From the NCBI RefSeq assembly GCF_000003815.2, contig NC_049980.1, forward strand, positions 34,157,465 to 34,218,372: 60,908 bases of DNA. The letters are read 5' to 3'. The notes beneath the pieces were generated by a model. It saw only the letters and a program-made list of their open reading frames with translations. It ran no database searches and had not been told where the DNA came from. Below, in pieces: positions 47,181 through 56,703 of the stretch. This DNA is from Branchiostoma floridae (taxonomy: Eukaryota; Chordata; Leptocardii; Amphioxiformes; Branchiostomatidae). Position 1 is the first letter of the stretch, and each line of letters begins with the position of its first letter. The translations under genes and the position numbers were made by a program.

Positions 47181-47546
47181 GGCCACACCAATTTAATTTC
47201 TTGGTTCACGGATTTTTTCATAAAAAATATGGAGCGAGAGGGCGAAATAAAAATAAAAATTATAAAATGGTTGGGGTAAAGGTAACAGCTAATCCAAAAC
47301 ATAAAGAAAAAAAGTTTTCAGCTTGAAAAAAGTACAAAAACACTATTATTGTACAGTAACAGCACCTGTACCCACACTTTAAGGTGCTTATAATATCAAG
47401 GCCAATTTGCTACACCAGAAAGCTGGTGAATGGTTTCATTAATGCCATGGTGAAAATTTGATGAGTGGTAATTTTTATTTTTATTTTTTTTTCCAAAAAA
47501 TAGGAGCGAGTGAATCTGTGAACCAAGAAATTAAATTGGTGTGGCC
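47181..47546. mobile_element. PIF/Harbinger-like miniature TIR element, 366 bp
   Basis: The termini GGCCACACCAATTTAATTTC TTGGTTCAC and the inverse are about 29 bp and nearly perfect. TTA flanks both ends (47178-47180 and 47547-47549). The interior is AT-rich and non-coding. Confidence 0.9.
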
Positions 47547-48189
47547 TTAGTGATCAGGAACACACTGTTGACCCACCAATGCATGTTATGAGAAGTTGGT
47601 CCCAACTGAGATCATTGTGTTTTTCCCTCTATAGCTAATTGTAACTAAATGAATTATCACTTATCTAGTGGATGTGAAATTCAATATACTCAAGTCTCAT
47701 GTTCCAGAAAGGAGCTAACATCATCTCAAAAATGTTTTCTATGGCTTCGTTGTTTTCAAACCCTGCTTATCCTAAAGTCATATCTCTGATAGAACATTAT
47801 ATCATAACTTATTTGCATCACTCGAATGCATCATGTCTTCTGACAAAATACAATGTTCATAAAAATGCAGTATAAAAAACAACAGGGAAATCATTGGTAT
47901 TCAGACCAACTATGGCTACTCAGAGCAACAACATCTCAGAATTCTTACATATTTTTGATATCTTGGCAAGAAAACATCATGAAAACAGCTGACTGGGAGA
48001 GAAGCTGGTTATAAATAATATAATGTCCGCTCTCTGAAAGAGTGCACCAAGGTACAGAGAGACGTTCCTGTCAAGCAGACTCTGTTTCCATGTTGAACTT
48101 GCAGTTTGGCATTATTTTTCTAAATCTGAATCAGCCATGAAATCACGATGATGTGACCAAACAGGTAGGTTTAAATGATTTCTGTTGCT

Positions 48190-48640
48190 TGATTTCAAAC
48201 CATACCTTCATCACTTTAAGTCTTGGCAAGGACAACATACACAGAAACATGGTATTTACAAAATATGGAAAACATTCAATATTCAAAGGAAAGACATTTA
48301 TCATGGTATCAGGCAGAAGTAGACTATTTTTGTTGCTTAATTTCAAACCGTACCTTCATCACTTGGCAAGAAATGCAGTATAAAAAGAATATTGAAATTC
48401 AAAGGAAATACAGTCATTATTCTTATCCTGATTTTGACTATCTGTGTTGAACTTGCTAGACTTCACACCGTACCTTCATCACTTGTACAAAATACGAAGA
48501 AATGTGTTATAAAATTGAAAACATAAGGATTGATATTCAAAGGAAAGACAATTATCATGATATCAGGCAGATTTGGATTACAAAATATATTTTTGTTACT
48601 AGATTTCAAACTGTACCTTCATCAGTTGGCAAGTTCAACT
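48190..48640 (-). repeat. Four tandem partial copies of the TNFAIP8-like coding end and stop region
   Basis: The sequence around the true stop codon (CTCACACCGTACCTTCGTC at 48751-48769) recurs as TTTCAAACCATACCTTCATC (about 48194), TTTCAAACCGTACCTTCATC (48341), CTTCACACCGTACCTTCATC (48461) and TTTCAAACTGTACCTTCATC (48604). Each is followed by CACTTGGCAAG-like and TATAAAAA-like segments. Spacings are about 120-150 bp. On the minus strand each copy reads as a few codons of the protein end, so they are fragments and not exons. Confidence 0.85.
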
Positions 48641-48752
48641 TACACAGAAATGTGGTATAAAAAGGGTATGGAAGGTATTCAACATTCAAAAGTGACACGA
48701 TTATCATAATATCACTCATCAGGCAGATTTGGACTATATTCGTCACTAGGTC

Positions 48753-49238
48753 TCACACCGTACCTTCGTCCATGAGCGTGTGCAAGTTCTTTACGATGAG
48801 CCCGAGCTGCTTCCTGTGCGGGCTCTCCCGCTGAAACACCGCGTCGAGGAACGCCCCGTCCCCGAAGAAGTTGAACACGTGATCGATCCTCCCGTGGGAT
48901 TTCTCCGTCAGGTGGCCCTGGATGAGTCTGTGGAGCATCTCGCGACACTCGGACAGCGTGCGCACCAGGAACATCTTATCGTACGTAAACTCCACCTCGT
49001 AGAAGCTGACGACAGTCATGGCAAGGCTGCGGAACTTCCGCACGAAGTCGTTGGCGAGTCTCAGCTCGTCGGCGCTGAACTGCTCATTGCGGAACAGGAT
49101 TCCGATCTTCACAACGATCTTCACGGCGTCTTTCATGACCTTCTCGGCTTCTCTCTTGTTGCCGCAGTGGTTACGCGCGATGCGGTACAGGTTGTCCATC
49201 AGGTCGGCTGTTGTGTCGTCCATGAAACTCTTGGCCAC
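48753..49238 (-). CDS. TNFAIP8L: TNFAIP8-like gene, terminal coding exon
   Basis: It has 486 nt: 161 codons plus TGA (48755-48753). The acceptor is CCTCCTCTCGTCAAG|GTGGCC on the minus strand, phase 0. It encodes the whole helical bundle core, starting VAKSFMDDTTADLMDNLYR and ending MDEGTV. The frame stays open into the intron to 49316, but that part is a (TTTG)n tract and is not coding. Confidence 0.93.
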   Translation of the reverse strand: MAKSFMDDTTADLMDNLYRIARNHCGNKREAEKVMKDAVKIVVKIGILFRNEQFSADELRLANDFVRKFRSLAMTVVSFYEVEFTYDKMFLVRTLSECREMLHRLIQGHLTEKSHGRIDHVFNFFGDGAFLDAVFQRESPHRKQLGLIVKNLHTLMDEGTV

Positions 49239-52200
49239 CTTGACGAGAGGAGGGAGGCGCTGGGTTATTCCATCACACACAAACAAACAAACAAGCAAAC
49301 AAACAAACAAACACACCAGGTTTTACAATTTTGTTGTACAAGTTTTGGGCCACCTTGACGGGAGGAGGGAGGAGATGGGTTATTCCATCACACGCAAACA
49401 AACAAACAAACAAACAAACACACCAGGTTTTACAGGACATAAGAATTTTCTCTTACACAACCAGTTTTTCTCACCTGCTGACGTTTCGATGTCTGTCAGA
49501 CATCTTCCTCAGAGCTTCTAACTTGAGTTCTGCTTCTCGCCGCTATATGTAGCCGATGTACATGTAGGTGGCGCTTTTGCGGCGAGAAGAGCACTATCCT
49601 AAACATGGCTAAGCTTGTTCCCCCCCCCCCCCCTCCCCCGAAGCTCTGAGGAAGATGTCTGACAGACTGAAACGTCAGCAGGTGAGATAAACTGGTTGTG
49701 TAAGAGAAAATTCTTATGTCCTATGATCTACCAACCTGATGAAATTATTTTCGGAACCAGGTTTTTTTTACATTTTACACAAGTTTTTAAAAATTCAGTA
49801 GCCCTATAGCTATAGGGTAAGTACACAAAAAATCTACTGGGCCAAACCAACTTTTCACTGGGATGAAATCTAAATGACATATTTAATACTTGCAGTAAGG
49901 AAATCATTTTAAAAGAAATTGAAAAACAATAAATACAGTTTTGAGATATTTCTGAAAGGTCTGAGACCAAATCTGCCAATTACTGTAAATTCATTTATGT
50001 TCGCGGGGATTTAATTTCGTGGTAGCGGGAAAAAGGACTTTTTGTGGTGGTTTTAATTTCGCGGTGGCACCATGCACTGTAGTCTCTTACTTACTACCAT
50101 GAAAAAATGTTCGCGGTGGTTTTAGATTCGGGGTAAAGTGGCCACCGCGAAAAATGCGAACATTAATCCACCGCGAACATTTCTGCATTTACAATACTTA
50201 TTATAACAGGACTAGTTGCTATGCTCTAGTGCTTTACACGAAATTGTCATCAGGCATTCATAAAAAGGTAAGTTCCACCTTCCGAGTCGACATTCTGCTG
50301 AGGACCTTCTTCTGCGCCCTGAGGGCCACATTCTTGGAGTTGAACCCGGCGTCCCCTCCCGATTCCGCCACTGTGTAAACAAACAAACAAACAAATGTTG
50401 TCAGACAGGTAGGGATATTTTTTAATATTCTGACTTCTGAGAACCTTCTTGTGTACCCTCAGGGCTACACTGTTGGAGTTGAACTTGAAGCCAGAATCTC
50501 TTGATTCTGCCACTGGGAAGTCTGGAGAGATGTAAACAAACAAAGAAATAAACAAACAACAAACGTCATCAGGCAAGTAGAACTGTTTTTACGACCAGGA
50601 CACCTATATGTGATGGTTCGGCCACTTGCTACATATATATATTCTGAGAACATTCTTTAAAAAAAATACTGACACTAATGATTAGCCTACTCCATTGTAA
50701 TACTATGTACACTGTATATCAATGAATTATGTTAGCCCTTATTGTTATGTAACTAGGTTGTTAAGCTTTATCCTATACCTCTATTTTGTACTTTGTGTAA
50801 TTGTTGTTGCCATACATTGTATCATGTACGATTGTCGTGCAATAAAGTTCAAAATAAAATCACAGCTAAAAGCCTGCCTGACCTTGAACTAACTGCTCAA
50901 GGTCATTGTGCACTAATGCCATACCAGGTGTGTACATGGACGTCTGTTATTATTAGCTGTTAAAAGCTCATCATTTCCTGGAGTGAGATCAATTCCCAAA
51001 CTGCCATTCATCATCGTTAAAATGCCGGGCTCAAAATACTTCTGCCTGTGCAGAAAGGAAGCACTTCCTCTACTGTATGGCTTTATTGGAACACAACACT
51101 TGATACGACAGTTACTATGTACATGAACTTGTATTTCTCTTAGTTCTGCAGTTGTAATGTACATATATACTAGTATACTGTAAATGCAGAAATGTTCGCA
51201 GTGGATTAACGTTCGAGGTTTTCGCGCTGACCACTTCACCACAAACTAAAACCACCGCAAACATTTTTCTACTATGGTATTAGACTGCAGTCTATAGTGT
51301 TACCGCAAAGTTAAAACCACCGCGAAAAGTCCTTTTTCCCGCTACCGCGAAATTAAATCCCCGCGAACTTAAATGCATTTACAGTATATGATGTATCTGA
51401 TGTAATTTTAGTGACTGTTTACAGGTGGTATTTTGAGCCCTGAAATGGCATGCCCTTGTGAAAGAGACAAAACTAGGACATTCTTACTGTAATAAGCAGG
51501 ACAGTAGGATTACTAATGTGACCTTCTTATAGCTGATGCAAATGTGTATCATCTTATAAATAAAATAAACTGCACAAAAGTAAGGGTAAGACCATGAGAG
51601 ATTCATGTGGTACATGCACAAATTCATGAGAGATACCGTAAGTTACGTGTACATTTTGTAGCCTTTATTTATAAGCAAAACAGGATTTATACTAAATTAT
51701 GTACATGTACTAGTAACACTTGCTCTTTCATTTAGTATTTGGCAGGAATGATTGAAATGTTGATTGATTGGTTGATTGATTGATTGACAGCTCTTGGCTG
51801 CAAAAACCGTCAGGAATGAAATGTAAGGCCATATGGCATGCATTACATCTTATATCATTCATAAAACATCTGACAGTAACTACACGAATCTGTCTGCACT
51901 GTCAGTCATCAGGAAGGGCATTGGATGTTTCAAGGAGGTTATCTCTGAGACTTGGATGTTCGGAGTATTAAAGATAGGAGTATTATGGTTTATCTCCAAG
52001 CAGATGTTGCATATTTTGTAGGTTCTGTTTCTGGGGCAGTGTCACTATAATGAAACAAATCAATAAATACTATCAGCCATGCCTGGGTTAGGTACAAGTA
52101 CAAATAAGTATTGTCACATAAAGTCATTTTGTAGCAGTCAGCTTTTTTTCGACTTCGATTTCATAAATGTCCACTCCGTCTGACTATTTATGGATTGACT

Positions 52201-53519
52201 AGAAACTCAAATGTTATAAAAAGGGAGACCCATAACAAATTTGATTCATTTATTTTCATTCATGTTGATCCTCAAGGTCAACAGAAACTCCAATTGTTAT
52301 CAATCCTGACCAAAATCAATGATTTGGAAGACCCCAATCTCTACAAAGTACTAGTACCCATATTTCATTGAGAAAGGCACAGAGTAGGTACTACTAAACA
52401 AGAGAAACCCTTGACAGGAAGCCACAGCTGTGTCTAATCATCCCAGTCAGCCATGAGGTATTTCTGCACTGATAACCTCCAACTACTGTAACCTACTGCA
52501 ACCTACTGCAAACTCAAACTTCTGTACAACTTCCCTACAATTCTACGGGACAGTGTGGACACCAGCGCTCTCTGTGGAGCGTAATGAAGACACACACGCT
52601 GGTATTCGCCCAGGGAAGCTGCTATTTGCTCTGGACTGTGCAGAATGCTGAGGCAGGAGTAGGAATGTGTACACACACCGTGGTACTAACAAGGCCTCAC
52701 CAAACAGCTGCACACAGGCTTTCTTACAGCAGCACACACAACAGACTTGGTCTCTACAAGACTCTACAAGCTGCTGGGAATATAGTGGAAATTGGCAATG
52801 CTAGGCTGCAAAATAAATGGGCAAACTCCTCTGGCTTATAATCTACGTATTCAGATGTAGCTTCTACCACTTTCTCCATGAGAAGTCTGAGAAACATAAT
52901 TTTATACAAAATCTAGTAGGTCTGTAAGAGACAAAGAAAGGCTAAGGAATGTAGCAGAACAATCTGCTACAAGTTGCTGAGAATGTAGTTGAAATTGGCA
53001 ATGCTAGACTGCATTAATAAACAGGCTTATAACTACTCTGACATATGATCTACGTATTTATTAGGCAGTTTCTACCACTTTCTCCTAACCTGGAATCCAG
53101 TCTCTCGCTGGCTCGGCCTACCGTACTTAGTGCAAGCTCTCCACGGGGCCACTGTGGGTCTGAGCCGCCGGGATAATTGGCCCGACCCGGTAGAATTTTC
53201 ACGCGGTTGGACTTTGCCCAGGGGGGTTAATTGTTCTCGCTAGGCCGGATAATTAACCCCCTGGGCTAAAGTCTAACCCCGTGAAAATACTACCGGGTGT
53301 GGCCATTTACCCCGGCGGCTGGGAGCTTCCCTGGCCCCGTAGAGAGCCTGCACTAACTACGGTATAAGGCCGAGCGAGAGACTGGATTCCAGGTTAACTT
53401 TCTCCATGAGCAACATATAGATCTAATCTAGTAGCTCTGCAGTAAGAGACAAAGAAAAGCTAAGGAATGTGACAAAACAGGACAGACTTGCCTGAGTCCG
53501 AATCTGACTCATCCGACAT
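48753..53519 (-). CDS. TNFAIP8L: TNFAIP8/TIPE family protein, three coding exons
   Basis: Exons 53519-53492, 50370-50279 and 49238-48753 join in phase to give 201 aa, beside 198 for human TNFAIP8. The middle exon gives FNSKNVALRAQKKVLSRM, matching the family's conserved N-terminal helix. The last exon has AMTVVSFYEVEFTYD, LSECREMLHRLIQGHLTEKS and HGRIDHVFNFFGD, the family core. Known members (TIPE proteins) form a helical bundle with a hydrophobic cavity that binds phosphoinositide or other lipid tails. They act in the cytoplasm and at membranes in apoptosis, immune balance and cell migration; the same role here is inferred. Intron 1 has a GC donor (CTCAG|GCAAGT). An in-frame ATG at 53633 would add 38 residues. 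The symbol marks the family; orthology to one vertebrate paralogue is not claimed. Confidence 0.92.
49232..49434 (-). repeat. Direct duplication of the last intron/exon boundary
   Basis: 49232-49327 and 49347-49434 are copies of about 90-95 bp: GGCCACCTTGACGRGAGGAG, GGGTTATTCCATCACAC, a (CAAA)n tract and CACCAGGTTTTACA. Each contains the splice acceptor with its pyrimidine tract and the first coding bases (CGTCAAG|GTGGCC). The copy 115 bp upstream of the true acceptor could compete for splicing; its frame reaches a TGA within the (TTTG)n tract. Confidence 0.9.
49434..49722. mobile_element. TIR element, 289 bp, in intron 2 of the TNFAIP8-like gene
   Basis: The ends AGGACATAAGAATTTTCTCT TACACAACCAGTTT and the inverse are perfect or nearly so. 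A second inner inverted pair reads GACGTTTCGATGTCTGTCAG / CTGACAGACTGAAACGTC with GAAGATGTCTGACAGA. It directly abuts the duplicated acceptor block. Confidence 0.92.
49981..50196. mobile_element. TIR element, about 216 bp (TGTAAATGCAGAAATGTTCG family)
   Basis: The left end TACTGTAAATTCATTTATGT TCGCGG and the right end CCGCGAACATTTCTGCATTT ACAATA are inverted copies. The interior repeats CGCGGTGGTTTTA. It lies in the intron next to the middle coding exon. A second copy is at 51175-51387. Confidence 0.9.
50279..50370 (-). CDS. TNFAIP8L: TNFAIP8-like gene, middle coding exon
   Basis: It has 92 nt. The acceptor is TTTGTTTGTTTACACAG|TG and the donor CGGAAG|GTGGAA, which is weak beyond GT. It encodes V/AESGGDAGFNSKNVALRAQ and KKVLSRMSTRK, which aligns with the N-terminal helix of TNFAIP8. 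It enters with two bases, matching the single G left by the upstream exon, and leaves in phase 0. Confidence 0.85.
50430..50512 (-). pseudogene. Decayed tandem copy of the middle coding exon
   Basis: From the acceptor CATCTCTCCAGACTTCCCAG|TG the minus strand reads AESRDSGFKFNSNSVALRVH KKVLRSQ, clearly a copy of the middle exon (AESGGDAGFNSKNVALRAQKK VLSR), together with its (TTTG)n-rich upstream intron. The acceptor and entry phase are kept, but the donor region is changed (AATATTAAAAAATATCCC) with no GT at the matching place. It is either a dead exon or, with another donor, an alternative one. Confidence 0.75.
50690..50866 (+). repeat. Dispersed repeat 3' end
   Basis: GTTAAGCTTTATCCTATACC, TTTTGTACTTTGTGTAATTG and CGTGCAATAAAGTTCAAAAT resemble, at lower identity, the repeat ends at 32866 and 59897. 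Confidence 0.5.
51175..51387. mobile_element. TIR element, about 213 bp, inverted relative of 49981-50196
   Basis: CTGTAAATGCAGAAATGTTC and TGCATTTACAG ends are flanked by TA on both sides. The interior ACCACCGCGAAAAGTCCTTT TTCCCGCTACC is the reverse complement of that in the 49981 copy. It lies in the TNFAIP8-like first intron. Confidence 0.88.
51400..52760. other. Intron 1 of the TNFAIP8-like gene, no further feature
   Basis: No exon, RNA gene or clear repeat was found. 51767-51788 is a short TGATTGATTGGT tract. Confidence 0.5.
52765..53480. repeat. Direct duplication of about 200 bp, second copy interrupted by a TIR element
   Basis: CTACAAGCTGCTGGGAATAT, GAAATTGGCAATGCTAG, TTCTACCACTTTCTCCATGA and AGAGACAAAGAAAGCTAAGG occur at 52765-52965. 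They recur at 52966-53085, continuing at 53397-53480 after the insertion. The first copy is the empty site for that insertion. Confidence 0.9.
53086..53396. mobile_element. TIR element, 311 bp, with 9-bp target duplication
   Basis: The ends TAACCTGGAATCCAGTCTCT CGC and the inverse GCGAGAGACTGGATTCCAGG TTA are present; the whole element folds back (CGGGATAATTGG... / CCGGATAATTAACCCC). ACTTTCTCC lies on both sides (53077-53085 and 53397-53405) and once in the paralogous empty site at about 52870. A 9-bp duplication fits Mutator-like transposition. Confidence 0.9.
53492..53519 (-). CDS. TNFAIP8L: TNFAIP8-like gene, first coding exon (coding part)
   Basis: It encodes MSDESDSDS plus one base, then the donor CTCAG|GCAAGT, the consensus for the GC class of introns. 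The phase fits the middle exon exactly, and the resulting acidic N-terminus before the conserved helix has the length expected for the family. The frame is open upstream to an ATG at 53633 (MRKPEGRFYIQVTV...), so a longer isoform is possible; its TGA limit is near 53692. Confidence 0.7.
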
Positions 53520-53739
53520 GACGACGGCCTTGAAATCTCCTTCCCTTTCACTGGAAGACACTCTTGACTTCTTCAGCTCTTGTATACACTGTACTGTAAC
53601 TTGAATGTAGAACCGTCCTTCCGGCTTTCTCATGAGTGGGGTGATGAAGCATGGGAAAATTACCTGGTTGGACTGCCAAGTGACCTCTCACCCCTCCAGT
53701 ATAGATACATTAGCTAATGTAGCCTGTTGGCACAACGGT

Positions 53740-53945
53740 CCCTACTAGACACCTCAGGAAAGTTCTGCACAGTTCACACAACCAGAGTCCCAACTACAGA
53801 CCTCAGGAAAGTTACTGTACAGTTCATAGGACGTCCCAACCAGGGTCCCAACTGGAGGCCTCAGGAAAGTTACTGTACAGTTCATAGGACGTCCCAACCA
53901 GGGTCTCAACTCTAGAGACCTGAGGAAAAGTTCCTGCACAGTTGA
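53740..53945. repeat. 62-bp tandem repeat, 3 copies
   Basis: CCTCAGGAAAGTTACTGTAC AGTTCATAGGACGTCCCAAC CAGGGTC recurs three times just upstream of the TNFAIP8-like first coding exon, in its possible promoter region. Confidence 0.92.
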
Positions 53946-54048
53946 CAGGAAGTCTGCAGGAGTGACTGGACACTGGTGCCCCTCTCTACATAACCCTGCC
54001 CAGATGTCTCCAAGCTAAGCACAGTGGCAGGACCTGGGGCACTCAGGG

Positions 54049-54560
54049 CTACTGTAAAGGGGAAAATGTTTGCAGTGGATTTATGTTCACAGTTTCCATG
54101 GTGACCTCCTCAGAACAAATGTAAATTAACCACAACAATAATTTTTGTTCTATCCTCTGTTTGCCTACTCTCTTGTTCAAACCGCAAACCTAAAACTATC
54201 AGTATCACATTTAACACTCCATTCTCTCCCTATGCTGGACAGAAACGAGTGGAGACACAGGTGTCACCTCCAAGAGGATGAACTGAACTGAACTGAACTC
54301 TCCCTACTCCCTGAGGAAATTTTGCCATCTACAGTACAGAAGCCTAAGGCCTGGTGCCTTGAGGGTTACTGTAAGAAACAGAAATCTTTGCAATGGTAGT
54401 TTGATGTTCATCTTTTTTAAATTAAGGTGGGCTCTTCACCCTGAACTTAAATCTACCACACAATTTTTTTTTTTTTCTCCCTTGTTGCAACCTCAAAATT
54501 TAAACCACCCCAAAGACTTGATGTTTTCCCTACCACAATTTAAGACCCCACCAACATTTC
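54049..54560. mobile_element. Degenerate copies of the TGTAAATGCAG TIR family
   Basis: 54050-54190 (CTACTGTAAAGGGGAAAATG TTTGCAGTGGATTTATG) and 54365-54570 (TTACTGTAAGAAACAGAAAT CTTTGCAATGG) look like decayed relatives of the elements at 49981 and 51175. Confidence 0.5.
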
Positions 54561-54599
54561 CCGCTCTACAGTACAGTGTCAGGCCTGGAGTGTGGACTG

Positions 54600-55900
54600 A
54601 CTGATGGCTGTGCCTTGTGTGGAGAGACGACACTGTTTATTTACCTCTGCTGATCAGTAAAGCAGGGGGGAGGGGCACTGGTGAGGGGAGCTCCAGGGAA
54701 ACACTCCACACAATGATGGACACTTTAACTGGAAGTAGGGGTGGGGAAAATGCCACCACTCTTATATCATTGGATTTACTTCATAGGAAATGGACATGGA
54801 CATGTGTACATACAGAGAACAAATATTCATTCTTCATTTGAAAAAAAAAAGTATTGGGAAAAATTCAAAACAGGAATTGTAGCACTTTATATTTTAAACC
54901 TAACCCCATGCAATAATGGAGAGTTCCAAAACCACCCCTGACCAAAGATGGAACATTCCAAAGTTGCATCTAAAAAAAAATGAACAATTCCAAAAATACC
55001 AATCCAAATTTGAATGGATTTTTGAAATGGCATCCCATGCAAAATGGTCTATTCCAAAATCACTTCAGTCCAAAAATTGACTATCCTTCAGTCAAAAATA
55101 TCTTTTCTTCTGCAAGAGTGGATTCTTGCAAAGACACCACACGGAAATTGTACGCTTCATATTAGCCCTAAAATATTTTTCTTGACTCTAATGCTTAAAC
55201 TTTGATTGAGTAAATTTTTGCATTTCTCCCCCACACAACAATTTAACTTTTATCCTATAATTTGGGTTAAGTCCTAAATACATGCATTTTAGATTCTTTT
55301 TTTTTTTATATCATTAATCTTTGGCACCCTCAAGTAGCCATTTGGCAACAACTCTGTATTGGATATGGGGTAGGGCAGCAGGTGGAAGGTTGATACATTG
55401 TACATGATGACATGTCCATTCTTCAGCACAGTAAGTACATGTACCACCCGGCCTGACAAGCTTCAGCTGCATCATAAATACACCATGTACAAGAGCCTTG
55501 ACCTGTGAGACTTCAGGCATTACTGAATAAATAACTGTTTACATTGGAAACCCCAGATTTACTAGTAAAGCTGTGGATTCAATATTTTAACTCACACAGA
55601 CAAAACATAATAACATAATAGATGACAATATTACTGGCCATATAAAAACAAAATAATGCAATGTGTAAGATACACACATGTAAGGAAAGATGTTTGTTCA
55701 TCTTACTGAATAATTCATGACATACTTTCTCCTTTCACTTAAGTCACTGCAGAAACGTTCCAACAAAGGACCGTCCTCTCCAGGCTTTAATACTGGTGGT
55801 ATTTCTGGCCTTGTTCACCTGTTTACACAAGTACTACACAAGTACTACAATACTGTAAGTAAGTCAACCCAAGTACTACTGTACTGTAGTAAGTCAACTC
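54600..55900. other. Intergenic, one unassigned minus-strand ORF
   Basis: A minus-strand frame at 55314-55520 (68 codons, with GGTCTYCAEEWTCHHVQC and a stop) has a protein-like look but no recognised family, partner exon or clear acceptor. 54900-55080 repeats ATTCCAAAANTCC-like short words. Nothing else is seen. Confidence 0.3.
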
Positions 55901-55904
55901 CACA

Positions 55905-56290
55905 CAATGTGGAGAACCCTGGCTGTCAAACTCAGCTGTGAGGGTCTGCATGGGGGGGCATCAACCATGGCCTTCAAACCCAGCTGGGAGGGTCTGCATG
56001 GGGGAGCATCAACCGTGGCCTTCAAACCCAGCTGGGAGGGTCTGCATGGGGGAGCATCAACCTTGGCTGTTAAACCCAGCTGTGAGGGCCTGCATGGAGG
56101 GGCATCAACTCTAGCTGTTAAACCCAGCTATGAGGGTCAGCATGGGGGTCATCAACCATGACTGTAAAACCCTCTCCAGCTTACTAAACTGTGAGGGTCT
56201 GCAGGGGGGAATCTTAACCCTGACTTGAAACCCTCTCCAGCTTACTGAACTGTGAGGGTCTCCAAGGGGGAATCCTAACCCTCAGACTCT
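55905..56290. repeat. 54-57-bp tandem repeat, about 7 copies
   Basis: CTGTGAGGGTCTGCATGGGG, GCATCAACC and TTCAAACCCAGC recur. The last copies diverge (CTCTCCAGCTTACTGAACTG). Plus-strand frames follow the repeat. Confidence 0.88.
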
Positions 56291-56599
56291 GAAATGCCAT
56301 ACCCTATCCATCCATACCTCTCCATGTACACTGTACACTAGTCAGTGGAAATGAACTGTGCTTCAATAATTGATAGGCTCATAATTTCCAGGGTAAGGTT
56401 CAGGCACCTGATCCACTGACATGTTGAGTGATGTATCATGACAGAATAAGTACACATGCCTGGGGTATATAATACAGACTATAGTGGTTACATTTTGTAT
56501 TTAAATAGCATAAAAAAGGTAAGAGGCGGTTGAACCAGTGTACATACTAGCACTGTAGTTACATGTACTGATATTGTAATTAAGATAACACGATATACT

Positions 56600-56703
56600 T
56601 TCAATTGTACTTATTTAATTATTTAGAACTGCCTAGAATTTTATCATCTTGGCCAGTAGCTTGTAAGAGCAGAAATGTACAATAAAGGTTTTCATTCATT
56701 CAT
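56600..56703 (+). mobile_element. Retrotransposon 3' end
   Basis: It ends in AATGTACAATAAAGGTTTTC ATTCATTCAT, the same tail as at 36410 and 15862. Confidence 0.6.

Noticed and set aside
48780-49358. 192-codon plus-strand open frame
   Set aside because: It is antisense to the terminal exon of the TNFAIP8-like gene and continues into the (CAAA)n tract; the sense strand has clear family similarity and splice sites.
55314-55520. 68-codon minus-strand ORF with Cys/His spacing
   Set aside because: Looked like a possible zinc-binding end, but the spacing fits no family I know and no partner exon was found; kept only as a note.
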